This document shows positions 1-11,290 of a stretch of 64,000 bases of DNA, piece after piece. Source of the DNA: Delphinapterus leucas (taxonomy: Eukaryota; Chordata; Mammalia; Artiodactyla; Monodontidae). The first letter of the stretch is position 1. Each line of letters starts with the position of its first letter. A program made the position numbers and the translations under genes. The notes under the pieces were generated by a model, which did no database searches, was not told the DNA's origin, and saw nothing but the letters and a program-made list of their open reading frames with translations. The DNA lies in the NCBI RefSeq assembly GCF_002288925.2, contig NW_022098076.1, forward strand, positions 91,047,933-91,111,932, read 5' to 3'.

Positions 1-660
1 ATCTCCTCAGGCTGCCCTTGGCTGGGACGTTTTCTCAGGCTTCCCTTGTCTTTGATGACTTTGACAGTTTTGAGGAGTACTGGTCAGGCATGTTGTAGCC
101 TCTCTGTTGGGATCTGTCTGACATTTTTCTCAGGATCAGTCTGGAGTTACAGGTTTGGTGAAGGAAGACCACGGAGATAAAGTGCCCTTTTCATCACGTC
201 ATACTGAGGGTACACACTGTCATCGTGACTTGTGACTATCAGTGTTGACCTTGATCACCTAGCTTGACCCTGTGTTTGTCAGTTTCCTCCACTGTGGGTT
301 TCTCCCTCCCGCATCCCCACTTCCACACCCTCCGCTTCGCAGGGAGGTCTCTGCACAGCCCTCAGGTAAGCAGTGGGGAGTTATGCACCACCTGCTTTAG
401 GTGGGACACCCATGTAAACTCTTTGAAATTCTTTCTGCATGGAAGCTTGGCCTCTTCTCCCCATTTATTAATTTATTCAGTCACTTATATCGGCATGGAC
501 ATTTCTTTTATACTTGAGGTTATCATCCAGTACTACTTTGTTTTTCTTCATGCTCAAATTGTTCCAGCTTCAGCCATCAGGGACTCTTTCACTTAGCTCC
601 CGTGCCCTTTTGTCCTTACCCCCATCAAGGTGGGTTTTGTTTACCTGTTTGTCTTAGCAC

Positions 661-870
661 TTTTTTTTTTTTTTTTTTGTGGTACACGGGCCTCTCACTG
701 CTGCGGCCTCTCCCGTTGCAGAGCACAGGCTCCGGACGCGCAGGCTCAGCGGCCATGGCTCACGGGCCTAGCCGCTCCGCGGCATGAGGGATCTTCCCGG
801 ACCGGGGCACAAACCCATGTCCCCTGCATTGGCAGGCGGACTCTCAACCACTGCACCACCAGGGAAGTCG
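661..870 (-). mobile_element. CHR-type tRNA-derived SINE, full length
   Basis: Reverse-orientation SINE. On the + strand it starts with an 18-base T run (the A tail), then the GC-rich body, and ends in agggaagtcg, the complement of the SINE 5' end. It forms the 3' unit of a two-part insertion whose 5' unit is at 990-1082. It shares with that unit three deviations from the other copies in the window: atgaggg for atgtggg, acaaaccc for acgaaccc, and catgtcc for cgtgtcc. Confidence 0.9.
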
Positions 871-989
871 CCACCTTTTATTCTTTATGCTCTCTTTCGA
901 ATTAACTTTTAATGTACTTATTGATATGGTTAGATTTGGAACTGTTGTCATTTCTTTTTTATTTGTCTTCTCTGTTCTTTGCTCCCCTT

Positions 990-1082
990 CGCGGCATGAG
1001 GGATCTTCCCGGACCGGGGCACAAACCCATGTCCCCTGCATCGGCAGGCGGACTCTCAACCACTGCGCCACCAGGGAAGCCC
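990..1082 (-). mobile_element. CHR-type SINE, 5' half only
   Basis: Holds only the promoter-bearing 5' half of the SINE (reverse orientation, from cgcggcatg to gggaagccc). The 3' half and A tail are absent. A unique spacer of about 119 bp separates it from the full copy at 661-870. The direct repeat TCTTAGCACTT at 652-662 and 1083-1093 brackets both pieces, so they appear to have inserted together. Confidence 0.88.
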
Positions 1083-1339
1083 TCTTAGCACTTCTTTACT
1101 CTCTAGAACTACAAGATGCTTCAGGCTCATGTTGCATTTTTCCTGTCTCAGTCCTAGAATTAGCCATTTCTCCAAAGGACCCCTGGTTCCGTTTACTGGA
1201 GAATGGTATAAGAAACCAAGATCTGGGGCCTAGGTGTGCTTGTTGCTACTGGGATGTCATTTCTTCTTGGTCTTCTCAGCAGACTTAGCAAAGAGAAGAA
1301 ATACATGTGTGTATTCTAGCATGTATATACACATATATA

Positions 1340-1650
1340 TAAATATTTCTATATGTAATGATCTGTACCTATATTAAGTGAAACAGATTATAGTATCTTT
1401 AATAGCATAAGATTGGAAATCACTAGATGTTTAACAGTAAGGAATGGCTACAACTATGATACATTTTAACTCCACAATGCAACCGTTAAAAGGGATAGTT
1501 TTGAAAACTCTGATAACTGTAACACCTTACATACAAAAGTAGTACAGATCTGTCAGAGCTATACTTATAAGTGTGATAATTACATATGTATATGGATAAG
1601 AGCTTTAAAAGGAAAATGGAAGGGGTAGTTAGATTAGTCATGGTTTATTC
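1340..1650 (+). mobile_element. Degenerate L1 3' region fragment
   Basis: The segment around aagattggaaatcactag followed by an aaggaatggctac-type stretch resembles the end of L1 ORF2 and the 3' UTR in sense orientation. It is heavily mutated with no usable frame. Boundaries are approximate. Confidence 0.35.
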
Positions 1651-4600
1651 TTAATATTATATACTGCTAGGAAATTAATTTTGCTTCTGCAATAATATTC
1701 AAGTAATCTAACGTGTTCTTGCTGGAAGCTGAATAAAGTTAATGTATTTAAATTATTTTTAAATGAAAGAAATGAGACATTTGTTATTTTGTTGTGTCAG
1801 CACTGCAGTATTTTTCCAGGCCCTCCTTGGATAATAACGACATTGTTTAATCATTCATAATAACCAAGGAGCATGCTGAGAAGTTGTGAAGTTATAGTCA
1901 AGCAGTTTTAGGGGGAAGAAATCTGTTAGCGCTTAAAGGAACGTATTTCCATAATAGCAAGAAGAATCAAAAGTTTCGAATTCTTCTTTTGTTTTCCTGC
2001 TCTGATCTTTGTACTTGATTGACTCAGTAAGTACCAAGGATCTTATGGCTTCCAGGATTTCCCAAGCCACAAATCAGAACGCTATTGAGAATTTCCGGTG
2101 AAGTCCTTCTTTAAATGCAAAATGTTAAAAACGTTTTCTAGAAGGTATTTTCACCAGTCTTCTCAGATTCAGATGGCCACAGGGGGAATATGATGGACTG
2201 AATAACCCCAAAGGGTATCATTTCACTTGGTGGTTGTAGGAAGTCAGCTACAAAGATGGCAGATCAAATGCAATGTCTGCCATTGTTGAAGCTGGTGGTC
2301 CAGTGATCACAGCCCCTCAATTACAGCCCTTCCAGGGAGCACAAGCCACAGTCATTAAATCATTTTGCCTTTGATTAGGTGCTCTCACTGCTCATTGCCT
2401 TTGAAATGTGATAGCGCAATTTGAAGTTTTATTAAAAAACTTTTTTCTAGAATTGCTGAGAAAGATGTTGTGTTTTAAAAAAAAAAAAAAAATCGGAAAA
2501 TGGCCTCCCATGTATGCTATTGGAGGAGATTGAGAAGAAGAAAAAGAAAAAGGAAGGGAAGAGGAAAAAAGGAAAGACGAATGTTTCCCATTATCACTCA
2601 TTTCAGTCTCAGAAAGCCTAAGGTGGTCCCCGCGTGCCGGCCTTCCCCTCCCAGCACTGCCAGCCTTGGGCCTGCTTACCACTTCTCAGAGCAGCCGGCC
2701 CTCGAAGAGGGGGCACGAGAGGGGGACAGGTCGGGAGACGCTCCACCTCGCCCAGACGCTGCCCCTGCTTGCCTGGGTGAGCACAGTTGCTCACGGATCT
2801 CACAAAAGATGACCTTCACACACATCATCCAGCTTGAACAAACTGATTTGAACCTCACTCTTCTTGCTTACGTGAGAATTTGATTTCCTTTTTGTTTCTA
2901 TTTTGAATGCCACGTGTCCAGTCCTATACTACAGAAGGATTAGGGTATACGTTACCCTGTTCGCTAAGAAACCAGGCCTAAAAAAAAAAGCAGTGTTCCT
3001 CGTGATGCTGGGGACCCAACAGTCACGAGTGGCCTCTGTTCTCACACCCTTATCACATCCCAAAAGAGAGTGACGCCGAGAGGCCAGGGAGCCCCGATTT
3101 CAACATCCTAACAAGCCACGCCCCCGCCCCGCAAAAGCCTCCCCTTCTCAAAATGAGTAGCTACTCCCTGAAGACATGGAAAGAAGTTTCCATCATGTAC
3201 TGATGTATTTCTCATCTCCATCTGAGAATGTGCCAAAGCTAAAATGGGGGTATTCTACTTGAAGTCACTTTTTTATTTCAGTCCCTATTGAAAGTTATAC
3301 TCATGGTGTCAAACTGAAATACCCAATTAATTTTGGGTACACTTGAACCCTCGCTCTGCAACTCTAGTGTGTTTCTAGGCCGAAAGGGAAACCAACGCTC
3401 CACCTAATTGGAACTTCTGGTTTTATGGCGTATCCTGGAGTTTTTGTTTCGTTTTATTTTCCATGTTTTCCAGGGTTAATTGTGTTTTCTGCACGCGTCT
3501 ACATTAGCCCACTATGTGGAAGCCCTCGGCAGTTTTCAAATCCTAAGAGCTGTAAAGAAGCCCCTGATACAGAAATTGTATTGGCTGTTAAGAAAGCAGT
3601 TATGAGTTATTGGAAATGGAATTAAGATTGTCTAATTAAGGGTCGATTCCTTATTTCGGAGTTCTGTTTGGTTTGGTATTTTGTCTTGTGTCCCGTGACT
3701 TCAAATTACGAAAAGAACACTCGTCTTGCTGGAAACGGGGAAGGATGAAGTTATTTTGCTTCCTGCACATTTGTCCTATTTTGCTTGGCCTCAGGTTTTG
3801 TTTAATCCTCTCAAAGGCCCTTTTAATGGACGTTTCAACATGAGTGCCTCTCTGTGTGGTAGCCTCTAGGAAACGACCATTATGTCAAAGCCCCTTCACA
3901 GCTGAAGCAGTGAGTTCACATAGTGGAAGAATCTTCGGGGTTGCATCTTATGGGAAAAAAAGGAGAAACACCCACTGCCTTTTAATAAAAGAACAGCACA
4001 TTTACCCAGTCTTGTTGAGCACGTGAATGTTCTGATGGCCGGCACAAAAGAAATCTCCAATCTCTAACCTCACAATGAAATTGCACCGACAAAAGATCGC
4101 GGGACGCCGGGCGCGCTAAAGTGGAAGGGACACAAAACCACAGCAGAATCCGACCCTGCCTGCAGAGGTTCCTGGGGGACTGCCTTTATCCAGCATCCTG
4201 GTGCCACGGTCCGGCTGCAATGCTCCAGGGAGCCCATGCAGCCCCCCCTGCACATGTGGCATTTATACTGATGGCATCTCTACAAATAAATAAATACACA
4301 TCCGTTGTGGACGGGGAACAGTGCTATCAAACGAGGTTATCACGTGGCTCCTCCAAGAGGTACAAGTTTACACTCCCTGGTAGGAATGGAGAGGGTTATT
4401 TGTTTCGTGCTGAGACAAGACAGTCTTAGAAATGAGTGGCACACCCTCGTCAAGCCAGCCCCTTCTTCTGCCTAGGTAGAAAGGTCCGATTAGTTCTCGT
4501 AATTGATTCTGAGGGCCGCAGCGTGCATTTCGCCAGCCCCGCTCGGTGCACACCAGGGATGTAATTCATGTGCACTTGAGCATCCAACATGGCCGACAAG

Positions 4601-6431
4601 GCTCGGACACACAGCTCCTGGCTGCATCATTTTTTAATCAGCTATCTGAGGAATATTTATCTAATCAACAAAGAGCGCTGTCAGAAGGAGACCAGAGCGG
4701 GCCTTAATACAAGTCTGTGGCCTCCTGGTACTAGGATGGAGGAAGAGTTTAGGATAAAACCCTGCTCGTTTGAGCATGCCAACAGACTGCAGAATATTTT
4801 TATTCCACTTGTAAAGAGCTAGTCAGAGGATTCTCATGTTGGAATTCTGCTGTGTGATTAGTTCTCAGACATTCATTCGCCGTAGTTAAAATTTTGTTGT
4901 TGCTGTTTTTAGAGAAACAGAATGAATTTTCCTTTAAAATAAAATTTTAAATGCCTCATGATCATGACAGGAACTTGTATGAAAAGCTGTAGCTTCCAGA
5001 AATAAATCGGTGTGTAATAATTGGGGGTCGTTAACTCTAAATGATTCCAGCTACTCTTGGTAGAAAGCCGTAATTTGCACATTTTCCCTTTCTCTCTGTT
5101 TCCTTTGAAAAGATGGTGACTGTCTGTTAGTAATTTCGAGGAGTTGAGTGTATGGTGCCATACCTCATACGGTCATCCGAGCACAAAAATCATCATTTAT
5201 AACTCCCAGACACCTTAGAGAAATGTTCTGTGAATTCAGCTTTATATCAGCTTTTCTTCTCTAGATGTACGACTCAGGACGGGCAGCAGTTGGGACCTGC
5301 GTGAGCTGGGTCACAGCCACCCACCTGCCAATCTGGTAGCGCACTGCCCCAGAAAATTAATCAGTGCAGAATGTGGACCTCAGGGCCGCGCTCAGGAGGG
5401 GACAGTGTCACGTGACATCCCCCAGTGCGCACGCTCCTACACTGGTCACCGTTAGTACCAAAGTCACCTCTCTTTTTCCTCCCTTTGTAATTCAAAGATC
5501 GCCTTAAAAATTCGGTTTTAGTAACACCTTCAGTGTTCATACGCAAGAGGGCTCTTTATTAATTTTAAGGGGAAGTGACAATACCACTGTTACTATAGGG
5601 CGGTAAACTTTGTGTTTTCTTATCATGTGAGGCATGAGTCTCTGTACTGTCTTCACCTGCCTTTTGCAAAATTTTAATCCCCAGAAAATATCTTCCAACC
5701 AACCTAATGACGAGTTTCACCTCCTCCTCTGTTTTTAATTCTCAACCATCAGCTGTGTGTCCCGTGTACCGCCTCTTGCTGTGATATTCACGTAGTAGTC
5801 TGGTGTTTAACCCAAGTTCACGGTTCACGTTTTGGCGCCATTATGGGGAGAATGCTACACTGTCCTGCTGAAGGCTCCCTGTCCTGGGTCTGCTGACGTT
5901 TCTGCCAACCCAGACTGGGGTTCAGAAAGTTCCATTTAACTTGCAGCCTGCAGGGAGAAGTGGCCCATCTCACCATCTACACTGGGGAGGACAGTTAGTT
6001 TGCGCTAGATCTGGGATTACGTGCTATGGGGTTCTGTGTCCATTGAGAGGTGTATGCATGTTCTCAAACACCGGACAAGATGCTGAGACATGTGCCATTT
6101 AAATAGTTATATAAGGCATCGTGGCAACTTGCTCACAGAAGAGACTCTTGTTTATCCAGTCAGCAGGACAGCAGAGTGGAAAACACTGATGGAATGCCCA
6201 CAGTCTGCTGCGTTTTTGTCCCAAACCAGGGGAGCTTCTTGTATTGAAGTAATAGTTTCATGAGGAATAACATGAGTGAGAAAAGCAAAGTAAGTTCATC
6301 TTTGTTTAAAAGAAAGAAACTATATTCCTGAAATATTTTTTAAAACAAAATTTTTTAATTAAAATAAAAATCATCCAGAAAATTTAGTCATTTGAGCTAG
6401 TCCACACGACGTCCTCAAGAATCACCGTCTA

Positions 6432-7231
6432 GATTACCGCAGTTTATTTATCCATTCACCTACTGAAGGACGTCTTGGTTGCTTCCAAGTTGGGGCACTA
6501 TTATACAGCGCCTAGGAGAAATGAGCTATCGGGCTTCCCTGGTGGCTCAGTGGTTGAGAGTCCGCCTGCCGATGCAGGGGACACGGGTTCGTGCCCCGGT
6601 CCGGGAAGATCCCACGTGCCGCGGAGCGGCTGGGCCCGTGAGCCATGGCCGCTGAGCCTGCGCGTCCGGAGCCTGTGCTCCGCAACGGGAGAGGCCACAG
6701 CAGTGAGAGGCCTGCGTACCACAAAAAAAAAAAAAGAAATGAGCTATCAATCAAGCCATTAAAAAGACATGGAGGAAAGTTAAATGCATATGACTAAGCG
6801 AAGGAAACCAATCTGAAAAGGCTGCATATTGTATGATTCCAACCATATGACGCTCTGGAAAAGGCAAAACTAATGAAAAGATCAGTGGTTGCCAGACCAC
6901 AGAAGATTTTTAGGGCAGTGAAACTCTTCTGTATGATACTATAATGGCGGATACATGTCACTATACATTTGTTCAAATCCATAGAAAGTATAACACCAAC
7001 AGCGAATCCTCATGTAAACTGTGGACTTTGGGAAATAATGATGCATCAGTGTGGGTTCATTTATTCTAAGAAATGTACCACTCTGGTGTGGGATGTTGAT
7101 ATTGGGAGAGGTTGTGTGTGGGGTGAGTAGGGGGCGGACAGCAGCAGGTACATGGCAACTCTCAGTATTTTTCATCCAATTTTGCTGTGAACCTAAAACT
7201 TTTCTAAACAATAAAGTTTATTTTTAAAAAA
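6432..7231 (+). mobile_element. 5'-truncated, 5'-inverted L1 insertion
   Basis: L1 3' end in + orientation from about 6497 to a short A tail at 7225-7231. The part at about 6437-6496 is the adjoining upstream L1 sequence in reverse orientation. The direct repeat AAGAATCACCGTCTA at 6417-6431 and 7232-7246 is a perfect 15-bp target-site duplication. Inversion with a small loss at the join is the signature of twin priming during L1 integration. A CHR SINE later inserted at 6531. Confidence 0.82.
6531..6734 (+). mobile_element. CHR-type SINE, full length
   Basis: Starts gggcttccctggtggctcag, carries the tRNA-like promoter region and GC-rich body, and ends in an A tail. It is flanked by the perfect direct repeat AGAAATGAGCTATC at 6517-6530 and 6735-6748, so it inserted into the older L1 at 6432-7231. 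The intact duplication and near-consensus body suggest a fairly young copy. Confidence 0.93.
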
Positions 7232-8214
7232 AAGAATCACCGTCTATTCCAAAGGCCTGCGGTCACGGGGTGCTGCCAGCATGATGGCCATGGCGTGTGC
7301 TGGTCAGTGGAGCTAGGCATCCAGCCCGCGGCAGCAGGTTGGATAATTCCTGGGTCCGTTTGGTGCGGTGTCTTCGTTTCCTTTAGCGGTGAATCCAGGC
7401 AGCAGCATTGCACATAACCAGAGATTTTATTGATGATAATATGATTGTATTTTCCCGTTGAGAAGCTTCTAAACACGTGGACTTAGAGCAATCAATGCCC
7501 CAGGAGACAAATGCATGTCTCAGGACCTTGGTATCAGCCAGAAAAAGTCCATTTGTTTAAGAGGAAGAAAAAGGCATGACATTTTACACATTAAAATTGA
7601 TTATTTCATCAATAGGTTAATAGAAAACCAGGCTGCAAGTTCACTTCCTGCTTATATATCCATATGGTAATGGGAGACTGGGGTATGAAAAATGCAAGGC
7701 GGAAAGCAGGCAGGAAAGAGGTTTTCTGCACCAGAGCTCCCCTCCCTTGCACAGAGGTGCCCAGCCCAGATTCTGCCTATTTATATGTAAATGCTTTAGA
7801 AAGAGGTAAGCTTTTCCACTGAGGAGTGCAGCCTCTGTGGCCACGACTTTCTGGAACTTGTGAAACATGGGCCAAGACGCCAGAGCTCGGGCTATTGAAA
7901 TAATTAAGCACACGCTTAATTCTGTGAATGTCTCAGTTATACGAGGAACCCGGTAAATATCCACTGAACATTTCCAAAGTAAACACTCGAAAACCGTGAC
8001 CGGTTTCCTTTGTCTCGAATGACATTTGTAATAGTGGGTGTACCTGAGACTCCCGTTGCCATGTGTGGTGTTACCTGGGACGATACCTTATAGATAAGAT
8101 ACCTTAAGGATGTAGAGATAAGGGAAACTTCTCCACTGATGGAAAACTAAATTTAGATGCATATACTGTAGAAGGGTCTCAGTCACCAACCTTACTAGGT
8201 TAGAGATGACATTT

Positions 8215-8452
8215 CTTTTTTTGTTTTTTTAAATTTATTTTATTGAAATATAGTTGACTTACAATGTTGCGTTAATTTCTGCTGTACAGCAAAGTGATTC
8301 AGTTACACATATATATACGTTCTTTTTCACGTTCTTTTCCATTATGGTTTATCACAGGTTATTGAATATAGTTCCCTGTGCTATACAGTAGGACCTTGTT
8401 GTTTATCTATGCTATATATAATAGTTTGCATCTGCTAACCCCAAATTCCCAA
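8215..8452 (-). mobile_element. L1 3' end (cetartiodactyl type), 5' truncated
   Basis: T-rich start followed by the characteristic L1 3' UTR in reverse (ttgaaatatagttgacttac, then tgctatacagtaggacc). A short direct repeat gacattt at 8208-8214 and 8453-8459 is a plausible target-site duplication. No coding sequence remains. Confidence 0.8.
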
Positions 8453-10074
8453 GACATTTTTTATTAAATTATTTGGGTTTTCAAGCCACAAGGTCATTGT
8501 TAGTTGTTTAGTTACAGCTTCACTTTTTCTCATTTCGAATCAGGTGACAGCTAACTCACAGCTAGTTTGTACTCTCATTAACTTAAAATTTGCCTCCTGA
8601 TTATACAGTACCGTTTCGGAATTGTGTTGGTTCCCTTCCGTGTTCCTGTTTCTCGCGTGTATCTTATATTGTCACCCCAGAGCAATCCAGTGTGCACCAA
8701 AGTGCTTGAGATTCGCTCCAGCAGCAGAACCCCTTGTGAAGACCGCGGGTCTGGGGTTCTGGGAAGACCCGAAGCCTCCACCGTACTAGTTGAGGTTGAG
8801 TCTTTTGGCCTTAATGCTACCAAAAGCAAGAACAGCCAATCTGTCCTAAGCCAGGAATGCTTTGGGGTGAGAGAGCTGGCCACTGGCCAGTGCATGCCTC
8901 GTTTTTTGGTCAGCCTGTGACCGAGTGGGTTAGCCTAGCTTTCTGCGGTGAGCTTCAGACACACCTGCGGAAATGCACACACCTGCCTCGCCAGGTGAGC
9001 GCTTCTTACCTGCATTAAACAAGTGGTTATCCAATGAAAGCCGCGTGCAAGGTTTGACGAGTTTCTCTTCCCGGCTGTGGAAGTCAGAAGAGACAGATGG
9101 TCCAATTATGCCCCTTCTTCAGGAGCGTGGGTGACTGTGGCCGTCACCGACCACGCTGTCCGTCCGGCACTTGGATCTGTGGCTGGATCTTTAGTCACAT
9201 TAGCCTGAAGACTTGCTCCTCAAAACCCTGTTTAACTCTTTGCTTTTTACAATGTGTCTCCTCTGAAGGGCTGGCAGGAGGCAGCCTCTTGGCCACAGGT
9301 GTCCGCGTTCCTGAGTGGGGGGTTGGGAAGGGCGGAGGAGGTGAGGAGGTGTCTGTGGAGAAGAGGGTCCGCGGAGGTGGGAGGGGGGCATCTCACCCCT
9401 GTTAGTCACAGCACGCCGTGTCAGCCGTGGGCATGTCATGCCCGTGTTAAACTTGTCCTGCACTTCACTTCTGAACCCAGGGCTGCTCTGTGGGTAACTT
9501 GGTATTTGTCTTTTTCTCTCGGACGCTTTCTTCAGTGAGCTGAGAGCTTAATTTGGGTTCCTCCATTCAGAGCCTCCAGCCTCCTCCCCATAGGAAGGAG
9601 AATGGACCACCCTTCAACCACAGCAAGATGGTAGTCGAGTTTTGCTAGTGTAGGTTCCTGTCCAGATCAAAATACGTCTGGGGAAGAAAGTACTTCATTT
9701 TTTAACAGCTCTGGGCGTTGCACACCTACCATCTGTAACATACACAGGAACGGCTAATCACTAGAGTCCCTTCTGATTTGACATGCTCCCAGCGTTTTGT
9801 CAAATCAGAGGGCTTATAGCGACCGGCCTCGTAGCTCCTTCAAAAGATGCTACCAGCCCCCAGGGAAAAGACCAGCTTTGCACTGTCTTGAGTAGCCACG
9901 TGTGGAACCCAGCAGGGCGAAAGGGGTGCATGGGCTTCCTTGCCTGGGCATTTGTTGGATTCTGTGCAAAGCTAAGGATGCTTTTTTGGCCTTCCTCTGC
10001 CCTTCCTGAGTTCCTCTGCGCTTTGGGGTGGTGAGGCCCGGCCGGGAGGCCGGAGGTGACGTCACGGTGCTACT

Positions 10075-10166
10075 TGGACATTTCTTTTCTCCCCTTTTCA
10101 TCTGTTTCTTTTCCTTTTTGTTTTCTCTCTTGTTCCCCCTCTCCCCTATCTGCTCTCGGGATGCAG
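10075..10166 (+). promoter_or_regulatory. AGAP1: Long polypyrimidine tract and splice acceptor
   Basis: About 80 nt of nearly unbroken C/T (with tctttt, ttctctcttg and ccccctctcccc stretches) precede the acceptor. The last bases before the AG are purine-interrupted (ctcgggatgcag). Such tracts bind U2AF and PTB-type regulators. The tract's length and composition suggest regulated use of the next exon (inference). Confidence 0.55.
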
Positions 10167-10241
10167 CCAAACGCAAAGCATGGAAACTAAACCGTGTTGG
10201 TAGCCTGCGAAATATCCACAACAGCAGCACCAACACCGAAG
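10167..10241 (+). CDS. AGAP1: AGAP1 exon, linker inside the split PH domain
   Basis: A 75-bp coding exon entered at phase 1 and left at phase 1. It supplies KRKAWKLNRVGSLRNIHNSS plus four further residues (TNTE). The acceptor is gatgcag at 10160-10166 and the donor is gaag/gtaacg. Its last base and the first two of the next exon make a Glu codon, giving a clean join to the PH segment. The residues are basic, then Ser/Thr-rich, as expected for the insertion that separates the two halves of the AGAP PH domain. The exon is a multiple of three with equal phases, so skipping it would not shift the frame. The open frame around it is much longer, but only this part has exon character. Confidence 0.88.
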
Positions 10242-10689
10242 GTAACGCCGCCCCTCCCCCCCCTCCCCCTCCACGCCGCGTCCTCCCAGCCTTCCTGCCT
10301 CCCTGCCTCTCCAGCGCACAACGGGAAATGCGATTCGCCCAAAGCCGCATGCACCCTGATTGTGTTTGCACAGTCATTCCCGTGGTCTTTCCATCTTTTT
10401 GTTTGTGTGTTTTATTTTCTCATTCATGTTCCTTTCAGCTTACTTAAATTTTGACCTTTCCCTTGCAGTTGTAGAGTAGTGATGTTTAAATTACTTCACA
10501 AACCTATTTTCTTCTCTTTTTTCTTTTCCTTTATACATGTGAGCACTCAATGTAATATTTCCCAAGTTATTACGGTTTTTAAAAGTGTTAGTATCAGGTG
10601 TAATGATCTGTAGCCAAATACAATAGTGTGCTGTGACATTTAAGTAACAGTCTTAATTTGTTTTGTGGAAACATTCTCCATAATGCTCT

Positions 10690-11290
10690 CTGCAGCTCTA
10701 GTACAGAGGCAGCCAGGCCCGGGTCATTTGCATGGCCTGCTATTGCTTGTAAATTCAGTATATTGTTGTGTTTCTAAAGGTCGTCTGGTGCCAAAGTTCA
10801 CAAATTGACTTGCGTTGCTTTTTTCACCGAAGACAGCCGTCATTGCTTTTGTATAATAGCAGATTGAATTTCCCCCCACCCCAGCCTTCATTTGAAACAA
10901 CGCAATTATAAATTGCCCTTTTTTTTTATGATTACAAATGTCAAGGGTCAGAATTATTTTGAGGCCAAGCAAAGGAAAACCACCCCCATCGGCCCAAGCC
11001 CTTGTAAGGGAGGCTGGCGTACAATACGTGTGATGCAAAATAGGTCCCAATCCAGTGATCTCGGGATAATAGGGGGACATTTTTTTTCACTTAAATGCAA
11101 GCCAAAGGGGTCAAGTAATCGCAAGCTCGTGCCCTAACACTAATTGACTTATTTGGGGGTGATTATAACTGTAATATTTTTCTTAATGTCACTGTTTTCT
11201 GGGCTGTTGGTTTTAGCAGTTGGCAAGCAGTGGCATTAAATCTCTTGTAAATTTTAAATTGCACACTATTTCTGTAAACAAGTCCCCCTC
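10690..11290. promoter_or_regulatory. Candidate conserved non-coding element
   Basis: AT-rich, repeat-free sequence with homeodomain-type cores such as cactaattgactt near 11139 and a long unbroken unique stretch. Conservation cannot be measured here; the call rests on composition, lack of repeats and the nearby developmental gene GBX2 known for this locus in mammals. Confidence 0.3.

Larger units (their letters stand above)
20..1290. mobile_element. Ancient L1-like interspersed repeat, split by a younger SINE insertion
   Basis: The two flanks, about 20-651 and 1083-1290, resemble from memory one continuous old mammalian repeat of the L1M type. The join point would be cttagcacttctttactctc. 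The element is interrupted at 652-1093 by a younger SINE insertion and its target duplication. Family assignment is from memory and the orientation was not fixed. No intact reading frame survives. Confidence 0.4.
1..10166 (+). other. AGAP1: AGAP1 intron (3' part), upstream of first visible exon
   Basis: Non-coding. It contains an old L1-like repeat with a composite SINE (1-1290), an L1 3' fragment near 1340-1650, a 5'-inverted L1 carrying a SINE (6432-7231) and an L1 3' end (8215-8452). Between 1650 and 6416 I recognise no repeat or exon. Within it, 3260-3640 and 4580-4830 have runs of homeodomain-like AATTAA/TAATCA motifs and could be conserved non-coding DNA. The intron ends in a very long pyrimidine tract (about 10075-10155) before the acceptor AG at 10165-10166. 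Confidence 0.85.

Noticed and set aside
10028..10447. Full 139-codon plus-strand frame around the first visible exon
   Set aside because: Only 10167-10241 is exon. The frame extends by chance through the pyrimidine tract and C-rich intron; the splice sites and phase fit to the next exon define the true limits.
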